Shown: one piece after another, positions 17,192 to 26,202 of the stretch
How the letters are laid out: every line of letters begins with the position of its first letter
Numbering within the stretch: position 1 is the first letter of the stretch
Source: Allobosea sp. Tri-44
Lineage (GTDB): Bacteria > Pseudomonadota > Alphaproteobacteria > Rhizobiales > Beijerinckiaceae
Length of the DNA stretch: 64,000 bases
NCBI RefSeq assembly: GCF_004123845.1
Contig: NZ_NBDP01000003.1
Location: forward strand, 744,001 to 808,000
Direction: 5' to 3'
The notes under the pieces: generated by a model
Told to the model about the DNA's origin: nothing
Database searches by the model: none
Seen by the model: only the letters and a program-made list of their open reading frames with translations
Translations under genes and position numbers: made by a program

Positions 17192-17219
17192 AAAGGCCGC
17201 GCCTCGCGCGGCCTTTTTT
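17192..17219 (+). terminator. Intrinsic terminator of rpsB-tsf
   Basis: Stem GGCCGCGC (17195-17202) and GCGCGGCC (17206-17213), three-base loop, flanked by AAA and a run of six T (17214-17219). A second hairpin without T-run (ACGGGCT/AGCCCGT, 17161-17178) overlaps the tsf stop just upstream. Confidence 0.9.
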
Positions 17220-17277
17220 GTAAGAAGGGGCAGTGGTCGATTCGGCCTGCCTCAGTTCCGAACGAAGGAGAGCCCCG

Positions 17278-17985
17278 ATGAGACCTAAACGCGTTCTCGT
17301 GAAGCTCTCCGGCGAAGCCCTTGCAGGGACTGCAGGAAACGGCCTCGACGGCGCGACGCTGACAGCGCTCGCTGCCGACATCGCCCATGCCTCGCACGAG
17401 GGTGTCGAGATCGGCATCGTCGTCGGCGGCGGCAACTTCTTCCGCGGCGTGCAGGGCCTCAACAAGGGCCTCGATCGAACGACGGCCGATTCGATCGGCA
17501 TGCTCGGCACGGTGATGAATGCGCTCGCGCTCGAGCACGCTATTGAGGCGGCCGGCGCCCCGGCGCGCGCCATGTCGGCGGTGCCGATGCCCTCGCTCTG
17601 CGAGAGCTATGCCCGCAAGCGGGCGCTCGACCATCTCAGCCACGGCAAGGTCGTCATTCTCGGCGGCGGCACTGGCAATCCCTATTTCACCACCGATACC
17701 GGTGCGGCGCTGCGCGCGGCGGAGCTCGACTGCAGCCATCTGCTCAAGGCGACGCAGGTCGACGGCGTCTACTCAGCCGATCCGAAGAAGGATCCGAGCG
17801 CGACCCGTTTCGACACGCTGACCCATGAGGACGCGATCAGGCGCGATCTCAAGGTGATGGACACCGCCGCCTTCGCGCTGGCGCGCGATGCGAGCCTGAC
17901 CATCGTGGTCTTCTCGATCGCGGAGAAGGGCGCGCTCGCGGCCGTGCTGCGCGGCGAGGGCAGGGCGACCTACGTCACGCCCTGA
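17278..17985 (+). CDS. pyrH: Uridylate kinase
   Basis: Phosphorylates UMP to UDP in pyrimidine nucleotide synthesis; hexameric, GTP-activated in bacteria. The 235-residue protein has the amino-acid-kinase fold: KRVLVKLSGEAL at the N-terminus, VVGGGNFFRG, the ATQVDGVYSADPKKDP nucleotide-binding loop, and a C-terminal GEGRATYV. The ATG at 17278 has GAAGGAG upstream. It follows the tsf terminator, so it needs its own promoter. In most relatives frr follows directly; here a repeat and an antisense VOC gene intervene. Confidence 0.97.
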   Translation: MRPKRVLVKLSGEALAGTAGNGLDGATLTALAADIAHASHEGVEIGIVVGGGNFFRGVQGLNKGLDRTTADSIGMLGTVMNALALEHAIEAAGAPARAMSAVPMPSLCESYARKRALDHLSHGKVVILGGGTGNPYFTTDTGAALRAAELDCSHLLKATQVDGVYSADPKKDPSATRFDTLTHEDAIRRDLKVMDTAAFALARDASLTIVVFSIAEKGALAAVLRGEGRATYVTP

Positions 17986-17988
17986 TGG

Positions 17989-18094
17989 ATAGAGCATTTC
18001 CGGCGAACACGAGTTCGCCTCCAATGCTCTATCTCATTGTTTTCACGCAATTCTTGACGCAAGACCGCTACGCACTTTTGCTGGAATTGCTCTA
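17989..18094. repeat. Palindromic intergenic repeat between pyrH and the VOC gene
   Basis: ATAGAGCATT (17989-17998) and AATGCTCTAT (18023-18032) are perfect 10-base arms enclosing a second palindrome (GGCGAA...TTCGCC). The element continues to a terminal TTGCTCTAG at 18086-18094, so AGAGCA/TGCTCT-type sequence brackets the whole. It resembles the short AGAGCA-type extragenic repeats scattered through Rhizobiales genomes. The last three bases provide the VOC gene's stop codon. Confidence 0.7.
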
Positions 18095-18505
18095 GTAGTT
18101 CGGCCAGTTGCCAGGCGTCATGATCTCGAGCAGATGGCCGTCGGGATCACGAAAATAGATGCTGGTGCCGCCGCGATTCCAAGCCATTCGTCCCTCGATC
18201 GACACGCCCTGCTGCTCCAACTGCGCCTCCCAGGATGCCAGCTCGTCGGCATCGACGGCAAAACAGATGTGAAGCGGGCCCTGGCCATCATGCGGCGGAA
18301 TGCTGCCGCGCTCCGAGACTTGCGTCTCCACCGAGGCGCCGCGCCGGAACAGCAGCAGGACGTTCTGGCCGCCGATATCATAGGCAAAGAGCGTCCTGGT
18401 CCTGAGCATGGAGTTGAGGCCGAGCTTCACCTCGTAGAATTCTGCGGCGCGGTCGAGATCGTCGACATAGAGCGCGGTTTCGACGATGCGGTTCAGCCGG
18501 GGCAT
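18092..18505 (-). CDS. VOC (glyoxalase/bleomycin-resistance fold) protein
   Basis: A 137-residue metal-dependent VOC protein: N-terminal half VETALYVDDLDRAAEFYEVKLGL, central HICFAVDADEL, and C-terminal SIYFRDPDGHLLEIM containing the His and Glu expected at the metal site. Family members include glyoxalases, dioxygenases and resistance proteins; this one's substrate is unknown. It is antisense within the otherwise plus-strand pyrH-frr cluster, and its stop codon is supplied by the repeat at 17989-18094, both signs of a later insertion. Confidence 0.87.
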   Translation of the reverse strand: MPRLNRIVETALYVDDLDRAAEFYEVKLGLNSMLRTRTLFAYDIGGQNVLLLFRRGASVETQVSERGSIPPHDGQGPLHICFAVDADELASWEAQLEQQGVSIEGRMAWNRGGTSIYFRDPDGHLLEIMTPGNWPNY

Positions 18506-18755
18506 CAGACATTTCCTCGAGGCTGCGCCGACCGCGCGCGCGGCCGCAATGCTGAGCTAGGAAGTTCTCTCGGCATTAGCCAGCCCGCGAGCGGGCTTAT
18601 CCGATATGCATCAGCGATTGAGCTTCGATTCCCCTTGCAGACCTGCTGGGGAAAATGCTGTTGAAGCATAAATCCTTGACCCTCGGGCGGGTGCTCGCCA
18701 TGGTCGCGCGCATTTCCGGCTCGATCCAGCCGGTTTCGACAAGGTTTTGAAGACG

Positions 18756-19319
18756 ATGGCCCAGACCACTTTCGATCTCGCCGATTTGAACCGCCGCATG
18801 GACGGCGGCGTGCAGAAGTTCAAGAGCGACCTGGCTTCGCTTCGCACCGGCCGCGCCTCGTCCAATGTGCTCGATCCGATCACGGTCGAGGCCTATGGCG
18901 CGCGCACGCCGCTGAGCCAGCTCGCCACGGTCAGCGTGCCCGAGCCGCGCCTGCTCTCCGTTCAGGTCTGGGACCGCAGCATGGTCCAGGCAGTCGAGAA
19001 GGCGATCCGCGAATCCGATCTCGGCCTCAACCCCCAGACCGAGGGGCAGGTGTTGCGCATCCGCATTCCGGAGCTCAACGAGCAGCGCCGCAAGGAGATG
19101 GTCAAGGTCGCGCACAAATATGCCGAAGACGCCAAGGTGGCCGTCCGGCATGTCCGCCGCGACGGCATGGACCTGATCAAGAAGCTCGAGAAGGACGGGC
19201 ATATGCCCAAGGACGACGTCACCAAGCAGACCGATCTGGTCCAGAAGGCGACGGACAAGCATATCGGCGAGATCGATCAGGCGCTCGCCGCCAAGGAAAA
19301 GGAAATCCTGCACGTCTAA
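18756..19319 (+). CDS. frr: Ribosome recycling factor
   Basis: Splits the post-termination ribosome together with EF-G. The 187-residue product has the family's standard length and motifs: [14 protein letters not shown], the hinge region [14 protein letters not shown], and [11 protein letters not shown]...[15 protein letters not shown] 18756 is chosen over an in-frame TTG at 18747 because it matches the usual N-terminus; the ribosome site is weak. A 250-base gap separates it from the VOC start and must contain its promoter; a small AGCCCG/CGGGCT hairpin lies there (18582-18597). Confidence 0.96.
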   Translation: MAQTTFDLADLNRRMDGGVQKFKSDLASLRTGRASSNVLDPITVEAYGARTPLSQLATVSVPEPRLLSVQVWDRSMVQAVEKAIRESDLGLNPQTEGQVLRIRIPELNEQRRKEMVKVAHKYAEDAKVAVRHVRRDGMDLIKKLEKDGHMPKDDVTKQTDLVQKATDKHIGEIDQALAAKEKEILHV

Positions 19320-19384
19320 AGTGCGTGGCGCGGCGCCGTCCTGTATCATCGACGCATGGGCTGTCGCCCTGAAGAGGCATTCGT

Positions 19385-20146
19385 ATGTCAGATGGCCCGC
19401 GCCCGGCAGCGCCTGATCCAGCACCGGCCCATGTCGCGATCATCATGGATGGCAATGGCCGCTGGGCGCAGATGCGCGGCCTGCCGCGCCAGGAGGGGCA
19501 CCGGCGCGGCCTCGAAGCCTTGCGGCGCACGGTCCGCAACGCTGCCGATCTCGGTATCAAGGTCCTGACGCTTTACTCGTTTTCGACCGAGAACTGGAGC
19601 CGGCCAATGGCCGAGGTCTCCTTCCTGCTGGGACTGCTGCGTCGATTCGTCGAGAACGATCTCGCCGAACTGAACGAGGCCGGCGTGCGCGTGCGCATCA
19701 TCGGCAGCCGCGAGGACCTCGCGCCCGACCTACGCGCCCTCGTCGAACGCGCCGAGACCATGACGCAAGGCAATGCCGGATTGACCCTGGTCGTCGCCTT
19801 CAACTACGGCTCGCGCGACGAGATCGCGCGCGTAGCGCGGCGCCTTGCGACAGAGGCGGCAGCCGGCCGGCTTGCTCCCGAGGCGATCGACGAGGCCATG
19901 CTGTCCTCGCATCTCGACACTGGCGCGCTGCCGGATCCGGACCTGGTGATCCGCACCTCGGGCGAGACCCGCATTTCGAACTTCCTGCTTTGGCAGGCGG
20001 CTTATGCCGAATTCGTCTTCACACCGGTGCTTTGGCCCGATTTCGACCGCAAGGCGCTCGAGGATGCGCTGGCCGAGTTCCATCGCCGCGAGCGCCGCTA
20101 TGGCGGCGTCGGCCAGCCGGCCGAAGCCAAGGTCGGGGTCGCGTGA
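19385..20146 (+). CDS. uppS: Undecaprenyl diphosphate synthase
   Basis: cis-Prenyltransferase that condenses eight isopentenyl units onto farnesyl diphosphate to give the C55 carrier for peptidoglycan and O-antigen. Diagnostic motifs: [13 protein letters not shown] (catalytic Asp), [20 protein letters not shown], and [19 protein letters not shown] near the C-terminus. It has 253 residues, slightly long because of a Pro/Ala-rich N-terminus. AAGAGG precedes ATG 19385. The stop overlaps the cdsA start (GTGA), so the two are coupled. Confidence 0.96.
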   Translation: MSDGPRPAAPDPAPAHVAIIMDGNGRWAQMRGLPRQEGHRRGLEALRRTVRNAADLGIKVLTLYSFSTENWSRPMAEVSFLLGLLRRFVENDLAELNEAGVRVRIIGSREDLAPDLRALVERAETMTQGNAGLTLVVAFNYGSRDEIARVARRLATEAAAGRLAPEAIDEAMLSSHLDTGALPDPDLVIRTSGETRISNFLLWQAAYAEFVFTPVLWPDFDRKALEDALAEFHRRERRYGGVGQPAEAKVGVA

Positions 20147-20961
20147 ATGAGACGGGCGCCAGAGCGGGCGCATCCGAGCTTCGCCTGCGGGTCGTCTCGG
20201 CGCTGGTGCTCGCCGTTGTCGTGCTGGGCGTCACCTTGCTCGGAGGCTGGCCCTTCCGCCTGATCTGGACGGTCGTCGCCGGCGTCGTCGCCTATGAATG
20301 GCTCGCTATCGTCAGCCGCAGGAACGCGGTCGCCGGCGGGATCGGCGTCGGCCTCGCCGGGCTCGCGCTCGGCTTCCTGCCGGTGAGTGGCGCAGCGCTC
20401 GCGGGCGTCGCGGCGCTCGCCGGCTTGATCGGCGCGATCGTGACGACGCAATCAGCCAACCAGCGCCTCCTCGAAGCTTGCGGCGTCGCATACGCGCTCT
20501 GCTTCGCACTGGTGACCCCGACGCTGCGCGATACGCCCGAAATCGGGCTCGCTTTGATCATCTGGACCTTCGCGGTGGTCTGGCTCACCGACATCGCCGC
20601 CTATTTCACCGGCCGGGCGCTGGGCGGACCAAAGCTTCTGCCGCGCGTCAGCCCGAAGAAGACCTGGTCGGGCGCGTTCGGTGGTGCGGCGGCGGGAACC
20701 CTGTGCGGCACCGCCGTCTGGGCATTCTTCTTCCCCGGTTTGCCATCGGGTGTCTGGCCGGTGCTCGCAGTCTCGTTTTTCGCTTCGATTGCGAGCCAGG
20801 CAGGCGATCTGTTCGAATCGGCGATCAAGCGGCGCTACGGCGCCAAGGATTCGAGCCATCTGATTCCAGGCCATGGCGGCTTCCTTGACCGGCTCGACGG
20901 TTATTGGGCCGTGCTGGTCTTCGCCGGCCTGCTGCTTTATCTGGCGCGGCTGGGACACTGA
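20143..20961 (+). CDS. cdsA: Phosphatidate cytidylyltransferase (CDP-diacylglycerol synthase)
   Basis: Integral membrane enzyme making CDP-diacylglycerol from CTP and phosphatidate, the precursor of all bacterial glycerophospholipids. The 272-residue protein has about eight hydrophobic segments and the C-terminal CdsA signature: [13 protein letters not shown] then [13 protein letters not shown] with its catalytic Asp residues. I take the GTG at 20143, overlapping the uppS stop; an upstream ATG in the frame (19990) would lie deep inside uppS. dxr follows after seven bases. Confidence 0.94.
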   Translation: MNETGARAGASELRLRVVSALVLAVVVLGVTLLGGWPFRLIWTVVAGVVAYEWLAIVSRRNAVAGGIGVGLAGLALGFLPVSGAALAGVAALAGLIGAIVTTQSANQRLLEACGVAYALCFALVTPTLRDTPEIGLALIIWTFAVVWLTDIAAYFTGRALGGPKLLPRVSPKKTWSGAFGGAAAGTLCGTAVWAFFFPGLPSGVWPVLAVSFFASIASQAGDLFESAIKRRYGAKDSSHLIPGHGGFLDRLDGYWAVLVFAGLLLYLARLGH

Positions 20962-20968
20962 TCACTCG

Positions 20969-22150
20969 ATGCGCCGCACCGTCACCATTCTCGGAGCTAC
21001 CGGCTCCATCGGCCGCTCGACACGCGCCGTCGTCGCCGAGAACCCGGAACGGCTGCAGGTTGCTGCAGTCGTCGCTGGCCGGGATGCGGCGGGTCTGGCG
21101 CGGATCGCCCGCGAGACAGGCGCAAGCTTCGCCGCGATCGCGGACGAGGGGCAGGGCGCAGAACTCGCCGCGGCGCTGTCCGGCAGCGGTATCGGCCACG
21201 GCGCGGGCCGGGAGGCTGTTCTCGAAGCGGTGGGGCGCGACAGCGACATCGTGGTCAGCGCCATCTCCGGAGCAGCCGGGCTGGAGGCGACCTTCGCCGC
21301 ATTGACACCGGGCCGTGTCGTCGCATTGGCCAACAAGGAGAGCCTGGTCTGCGCCGGAGCTGCGGTGATGGCACGGGCGAGGGCGGTCGGCACCCGCATG
21401 CTGCCGCTGGATTCCGAGCACAACGCCCTGTTCCAGGTGCTGGGAGCCGAGCCGATTTCGGCAGTCCGCGCGATGACGCTGACCGCCTCCGGCGGCCCGT
21501 TCCGGACCTGGTCGGCCGAGCGGATCGCGAGTGCAACGCCCGAGCAGGCGCTGGCCCATCCGAACTATGCGATGGGTGCCAAGATCACGGTCGACTCGGC
21601 CAGCATGATGAACAAGGGGCTTGAGCTGATCGAAGCCTCGTTCCTGTTTGGGCTCGGCGCCGAGCAACTGGAGGTGCTGGTCCATCCGCAGCAGATCGTG
21701 CACGGCCTCGTCACCTTTCGCGACGGCTCGGTCAGCGCCGGCATGGCGGTGCCGGACATGCGCGTGGCGGCAGCCCATTGCCTCGGGATCGACGGCCGGC
21801 TCGATGCGCCGCCGAGCCGCTTCCTCGATCTGGTCGCGGCCGGCCCGCTCGCTTTCGAGCGTCCCGATCTCGTCCGCTTCCCGGCATTGCGTCTCGCCAT
21901 CGCGGCCCTTGCGGAAGGGGGCGCCATGCCGGCCGTGCTGAACGCCGCCAACGAGATCGCCGTCGAGGCTTTCCTCGCCGGGCGGATTGGCTTTCCGGCG
22001 ATTCCGGCGCTGGTCGAAGCCGTCTGCGCGCAGGCGGCAGGCGCGCCAATGCCGCCGCCAGCGGACGTCGCAGAGGCCCTCGCTGTTGACCACGATGCGA
22101 GAAACCGGACGCGCGCGCTCTTGTCCGGAGGCCGCTTCACTGTCACTTAG
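20969..22150 (+). CDS. dxr: 1-deoxy-D-xylulose 5-phosphate reductoisomerase
   Basis: Second step of the non-mevalonate (MEP) isoprenoid pathway, NADPH-dependent. The 393-residue protein begins MRRTVTILGATGSIGRSTR with the dinucleotide-binding motif and carries the catalytic/metal region ALANKESLVCAG and LPLDSEHNALFQ, then HPNYAMGAKITVDSASMMNKGLE. ATG 20969 gives the canonical start. It supplies the isoprenoid pathway whose product UppS uses two genes upstream. rseP starts 22 bases after the stop. Confidence 0.97.
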   Translation: MRRTVTILGATGSIGRSTRAVVAENPERLQVAAVVAGRDAAGLARIARETGASFAAIADEGQGAELAAALSGSGIGHGAGREAVLEAVGRDSDIVVSAISGAAGLEATFAALTPGRVVALANKESLVCAGAAVMARARAVGTRMLPLDSEHNALFQVLGAEPISAVRAMTLTASGGPFRTWSAERIASATPEQALAHPNYAMGAKITVDSASMMNKGLELIEASFLFGLGAEQLEVLVHPQQIVHGLVTFRDGSVSAGMAVPDMRVAAAHCLGIDGRLDAPPSRFLDLVAAGPLAFERPDLVRFPALRLAIAALAEGGAMPAVLNAANEIAVEAFLAGRIGFPAIPALVEAVCAQAAGAPMPPPADVAEALAVDHDARNRTRALLSGGRFTVT

Positions 22151-22172
22151 TGACGGAAGCCGGGAGAGTTTT

Positions 22173-23321
22173 ATGGATATATTCGGATCGGTTTGGCACG
22201 CGGGCAGCTTCCTGCTTGGCTATCTGCTGCCGTTCCTGTTCGTCCTCACGCTCGTCGTATTCGTGCACGAGCTCGGCCATTTCCTGGTCGGTCGCTGGTG
22301 CGGCGTCGATGTGAAGACGTTCTCGATCGGTTTCGGCCGCGAGCTGTTCGGCTTCAACGACCGGCACGGCACGCGCTGGCGCTTCGCGCTGATTCCGCTC
22401 GGTGGCTACGTCAAGTTCTCGGGCGATGCCGATGCGGCCAGCTCGCCCGACGGCGATGCGCTCGTCGGAATGAGCCGGGAGGAGCGCGAGCGGTCATTCC
22501 CGGCCCAGTCGATCGGAGAGCGAGCGGCGATCGTCGCCGCAGGGCCGATCGCGAACTTCCTGCTCGCCATCCTGATCTTCGGCGCGACGGCGTATTTCAT
22601 GGGCAAGCCGACTTTGGCTCCGCGCGTCGACAGCGTCACTGTCGGCGGGGCGGCGGCGCGCGCCGGTTTGCAATCCGGGGATCTGGTCCGCCTGGTCGAT
22701 GGGCGCGAGATCAAGAGCTTCAGTGATCTCCAGCGTGCGATCTCGATCCGGCCTGGTGAAACCCTGCCCGTGACTGTCGAGCGTCGAGGCGCCACGATCG
22801 CCCTCTCGGTGACGCCCGATCTCGTCGAAACCTCGTCGCCACTCGGCAAGCAGAGGCTGGGGATCATCGGCGTGCAGGCGTCGGCGAAGCCGGAGGACTG
22901 GTCGACCCAGCATTTCAGCCTGGGCGAATCCGTCCTGCTCGGCATGAGCGAGACCTGGTTCGTGGTCGAGCGGACCTATGACTACATCGCCAAGCTGATC
23001 AAGGGTAAGGAATCGACCGACCAGTTGTCGGGGCCGATCCGCATCGCCCAGGTCTCGGGCATGGTCGCCTCCAGCGGCGGTCTCCTGGCGCTGATCAATC
23101 TGGCGGCGCTGCTGTCGGTTTCGATCGGGCTGATGAATCTGTTTCCGGTACCGATGCTCGATGGTGGCCATCTACTGTTCTATGCCATCGAGGCGCTGCG
23201 CGGAAAACCACTGAGCGAAAGGGCTCAGGAGATCGGCTTCCGATTCGGCCTGGGACTCGTCCTGATGCTGATGCTGTTCGTGACCTGGAACGACCTCGTC
23301 CATGTCCGTTCGCTGCTCTGA
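22173..23321 (+). CDS. rseP: RIP zinc metalloprotease RseP (site-2 protease)
   Basis: Intramembrane protease that cleaves anti-sigma factors and signal-peptide remnants. The 382-residue protein has the HExxH zinc motif in the first span (FVHELGHF), a single PDZ domain (about 125-200, SVTVGGAAARAGLQSGDLV) and the third-span LDG zinc ligand (PVPMLDGGHLLFY). Enterobacterial RseP has two PDZ domains; one is common in alphaproteobacteria. ATG 22173 follows GGGAGAG. It precedes bamA, linking envelope surveillance to outer-membrane assembly. Confidence 0.95.
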   Translation: MDIFGSVWHAGSFLLGYLLPFLFVLTLVVFVHELGHFLVGRWCGVDVKTFSIGFGRELFGFNDRHGTRWRFALIPLGGYVKFSGDADAASSPDGDALVGMSREERERSFPAQSIGERAAIVAAGPIANFLLAILIFGATAYFMGKPTLAPRVDSVTVGGAAARAGLQSGDLVRLVDGREIKSFSDLQRAISIRPGETLPVTVERRGATIALSVTPDLVETSSPLGKQRLGIIGVQASAKPEDWSTQHFSLGESVLLGMSETWFVVERTYDYIAKLIKGKESTDQLSGPIRIAQVSGMVASSGGLLALINLAALLSVSIGLMNLFPVPMLDGGHLLFYAIEALRGKPLSERAQEIGFRFGLGLVLMLMLFVTWNDLVHVRSLL

Positions 23322-23628
23322 CAACGCGGCTGTCGCTGTTGGTGCAAACTAGCTTGCACCGGGCTGACGGCGGTCATCGCCAAGGCCGCTGCGCGCTATG
23401 GATTATGGCTTTTTATGGCCCGTTTTCGTCACGTGACCCGGTTTTCTCGGCTGTGCGCGTGGCCTCCCGGCAACGACCTCCGCAAAAATCTTTTGTTAAC
23501 GACAATGGCGGTTTGCACCCCGCGGGAAACTTTGTAGAAGCGTTTGGTCTTCAATGTCGCCGAGCCTCGCCCGTAGCGGGGTCCCCCTTATTCGGGGTGG
23601 CGACCCAAAGAATGGAATAGGCGACCCG
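23322..23628. promoter_or_regulatory. rseP-bamA intergenic region with a palindrome
   Basis: This 307-base gap has a near-perfect palindrome at 23341-23360 (GGTGCAA and TTGCACC arms around ACTAGC) and a further TTTGCACC half-site near 23513. Close to bamA there is a CCCC/CGGGG hairpin (23584-23597). I find no good sigma70 or ECF promoter match. The palindrome could be an operator or a T-less terminator of rseP; the region probably holds the bamA promoter and leader. No credible gene is seen. Confidence 0.4.
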
Positions 23629-26166
23629 ATGACGTCGACGCTTCAGAGCCGGTCCTTGCGCATGCGGCTCTCTCGATCAGTCGGACTTGCGGCCATCATG
23701 GTGGCCGTCAGCGGTAGCGTGGTGTTCGCGCAGTCCGTACTTGTCCAAGGCAACCGTCGTGTCGATGCGGAGACGATCCGCTCCTATGTGACAGGGCAGG
23801 GCTCGAGCAACCCGCAGGAGATTCGCCAGAATCTCATGGCGACCGGCTTGTTCTCCAACGTTCAGGTCAGCCGCCGCGGCGCGCAGACCGTCGTCTCTGT
23901 CCAGGAGAACGATACGATCAATCGCGTTGCCTTCGAGGGTAACCGTCGCCTGAAGGGCGATGTCCTGCTCGGCCAGGTCCAGTCCAAGGCCCGCGGCCCG
24001 CTGAGCCAGCAGCTCATCGATGCCGACGTCGAGCGCCTCAAGGAAGTCTATCGCCGCGCCGGCTACGGCCTGGCCACGATCAGCGGTCGTATCCAGCCGC
24101 TGCCGAACGGCCGTTCGGACGTGGTCTTCACGGTCGTGGAGAGCGGCAAGACCGGCATCAAGTCGATCAACTTCGCCGGCAACGGCGCCTATTCCTCGTC
24201 GCGCCTGCGCGGCCTGATGACCTCGACCGAGTCGAACTTCCTGAGCTGGATCAAGACCTCCGATGTCTACGATCCGGACCGGATCAATTCCGATCTCGAG
24301 CTGGTTCGCCGCTATTACCTGAAGAACGGCTATGCCGACTTCCGGATCGTTTCGAGCGATGCGCGCTTCGACGATGCGGCCGGCGGCTGGGTCGTCGACG
24401 TCGCGGTCGATGAAGGTCCGCAGTACAGGGTCGGCAACGTCTCGGTCGATTCTCGTCTGCGCGACGTCGATCCGGCTGCTCTGCAGTCGCTGGTCAACAC
24501 CTCCGCCGGCGATACCTACAATGCCGAGGCGGTCGAGCGTTCGCTGGTCACCCTGACCACCGAGGTGGCGAAGCGCGGCTATGCCTTCGCGCAGGTCCGC
24601 CCGCGCGGCGAGCGCGATGCAGCCGGTCAGCAGATCGGCATCACCTATGTGGTCGAGGAAGGGCCGCGGGTCTATGTCGAGCGCATCAATGTGCGCGGCA
24701 ATACCCGCACCCGCGACTATGTCGTCCGCCGCGAGCTCGATCTTGGCGAAGGCGATGCCTACAACAAGGTCTTCGTTGACCGGGCCGAGCGCCGCCTCAA
24801 CAATCTCGGCTTCTTCAACAAGGTTCGCATCACCAACGAGCCAGGCAGCGCGCCCGACCGCGTGGTCGTCAACATCGACGTCGAGGACAAGGCGACGGGT
24901 TCGTTCTCGGTCGCCGGCGGTTACTCGACCTCGGACGGCATCATCGGCGAGGTCTCGCTGTCGGAGTCGAACTTCCTCGGCCGCGGCCAGTATGTCCGTA
25001 TTGCCGGCACGATGGGCCAACGTACCCAGGGCATCGACTTCTCGTTCACCGAGCCCTACTTCCTCGGTCACCGCATCGCGGCCGGCTTCGATCTGTTCTC
25101 GAAGTTCAACGACAACACCAATGTCGGCTATTTCGAGAGCCGTGTGACCGGTGGTCAGGTCCGTTTCTCCTTCCCGATCACCGAAGAGTTCTCGATCACG
25201 CCGCGCTATTCGATCTACACGACCGAGATCAAGATCCCGAACTCCTACTCCAAGCCGTACAACGACTGTAGCGTCCCGCTCGAGGGTATCACGCCCGGCA
25301 CGTTGACCGGGACCCCCGCGTCGACCGCGTTCAACTGCTTGACGAACGGCGAAGCGACAGTCGCGGTCAAGGAAGCGCAGGGCACGACGCTGACCTCGCT
25401 GGTCGGCCTGAACTTCAACTACAACTCGCTCGACAACTACCAGAGCCCGCGCAACGGCTTCATCGCTGAGATCAAGCCGGAGTTCGCCGGCGTCGGCGGC
25501 GATTCGAAGTTCCTGCGCGTCAGTGCCGATGCGCGCTACTATCGCGAGTTCCTCGAGGACTTCGTCGGCATTGCGCGCGTTCAGGCCGGTCACGTTCAGG
25601 CGACCGGCGACGACCTGCGCATGATCGACCACTACTTCCTCGGCCCGACACTGGTGCGCGGTTTCGCGCCCTCCGGCATCGGCCCGCGCGACGTGCTCAA
25701 CGACCCGACCGGCAACGCGCTCGGCGGCACCACCTATTTCGGTGGCTCGCTCGAAGTGCAGTTCCCGATCTTCGGTCTGCCGCGCGATCTCGGCCTGAAG
25801 GGTGCGGTCTTCGCCGACGCGGGCACGCTGTTCAACTATGACGGCGGCTCGAAGTCGGTCACCAACCCCAACTTCGGCGCCTGCCCTGCAGGTTCGGAAG
25901 CACGCCAGTTCAACGTTGCGATCGTCTCGGGCTTCCAGAGCAACGTGGCCTGCGTGCGCGACAAGAACATCATCCGCTCGTCGGTCGGCGTGAGCTTACT
26001 CTGGCAGTCGCCGCTCGGCCCGATCCGTTTCGACTACGCCTACGCCCTGTCGAAGGACGATGGCCAGTTCGGCACGGCGGTCCTTCCGAACGGCCAGACC
26101 ATCACCGGCAAGTTCGGCGGCGACCGGACGCAGGCCTTCCGCTTCTCGGGCGGCGCCCGCTTCTGA
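23629..26166 (+). CDS. bamA: Outer membrane protein assembly factor BamA
   Basis: Essential beta-barrel insertase of the BAM complex. The 845-residue precursor has a signal peptide (about 1-35, ending VVFAQS), five POTRA repeats (about 36-430, beginning VLVQGNRRVDAETIRSYV) and a C-terminal 16-strand barrel. The barrel has the conserved loop-6-like VRGF (LVRGFAPSGIGPRD) and an aromatic C-terminus FRFSGGARF. ATG 23629 is preferred (GGAATAGG upstream) over ATG 23662, which would also leave a signal peptide. lpxD follows 36 bases on, with a GC hairpin between. Confidence 0.96.
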   Translation: MTSTLQSRSLRMRLSRSVGLAAIMVAVSGSVVFAQSVLVQGNRRVDAETIRSYVTGQGSSNPQEIRQNLMATGLFSNVQVSRRGAQTVVSVQENDTINRVAFEGNRRLKGDVLLGQVQSKARGPLSQQLIDADVERLKEVYRRAGYGLATISGRIQPLPNGRSDVVFTVVESGKTGIKSINFAGNGAYSSSRLRGLMTSTESNFLSWIKTSDVYDPDRINSDLELVRRYYLKNGYADFRIVSSDARFDDAAGGWVVDVAVDEGPQYRVGNVSVDSRLRDVDPAALQSLVNTSAGDTYNAEAVERSLVTLTTEVAKRGYAFAQVRPRGERDAAGQQIGITYVVEEGPRVYVERINVRGNTRTRDYVVRRELDLGEGDAYNKVFVDRAERRLNNLGFFNKVRITNEPGSAPDRVVVNIDVEDKATGSFSVAGGYSTSDGIIGEVSLSESNFLGRGQYVRIAGTMGQRTQGIDFSFTEPYFLGHRIAAGFDLFSKFNDNTNVGYFESRVTGGQVRFSFPITEEFSITPRYSIYTTEIKIPNSYSKPYNDCSVPLEGITPGTLTGTPASTAFNCLTNGEATVAVKEAQGTTLTSLVGLNFNYNSLDNYQSPRNGFIAEIKPEFAGVGGDSKFLRVSADARYYREFLEDFVGIARVQAGHVQATGDDLRMIDHYFLGPTLVRGFAPSGIGPRDVLNDPTGNALGGTTYFGGSLEVQFPIFGLPRDLGLKGAVFADAGTLFNYDGGSKSVTNPNFGACPAGSEARQFNVAIVSGFQSNVACVRDKNIIRSSVGVSLLWQSPLGPIRFDYAYALSKDDGQFGTAVLPNGQTITGKFGGDRTQAFRFSGGARF

Positions 26167-26169
26167 CCG

Positions 26170-26189
26170 GCGGGGCGCACGCGCCCCGC
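26170..26189 (+). other. GC-rich hairpin between bamA and lpxD
   Basis: GCGGGGCG (26170-26177) pairs with CGCCCCGC (26182-26189) around a CACG loop, just after the bamA stop. There is no T-run. It could reduce read-through or protect the bamA 3' end. Confidence 0.5.
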
Positions 26190-26202
26190 AACGGACCATC
26201 TT

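Noticed and set aside
18582..18597. AGCCCG/CGGGCT hairpin upstream of frr as a terminator
   Set aside because: Six-base stem with a four-base loop and no T-run on either strand; too weak to call.
23524..23545. GGAAAC ... CGTT upstream of bamA as an ECF/RpoE-type promoter
   Set aside because: The spacing between the two elements is about ten bases, far shorter than the 16-17 expected.
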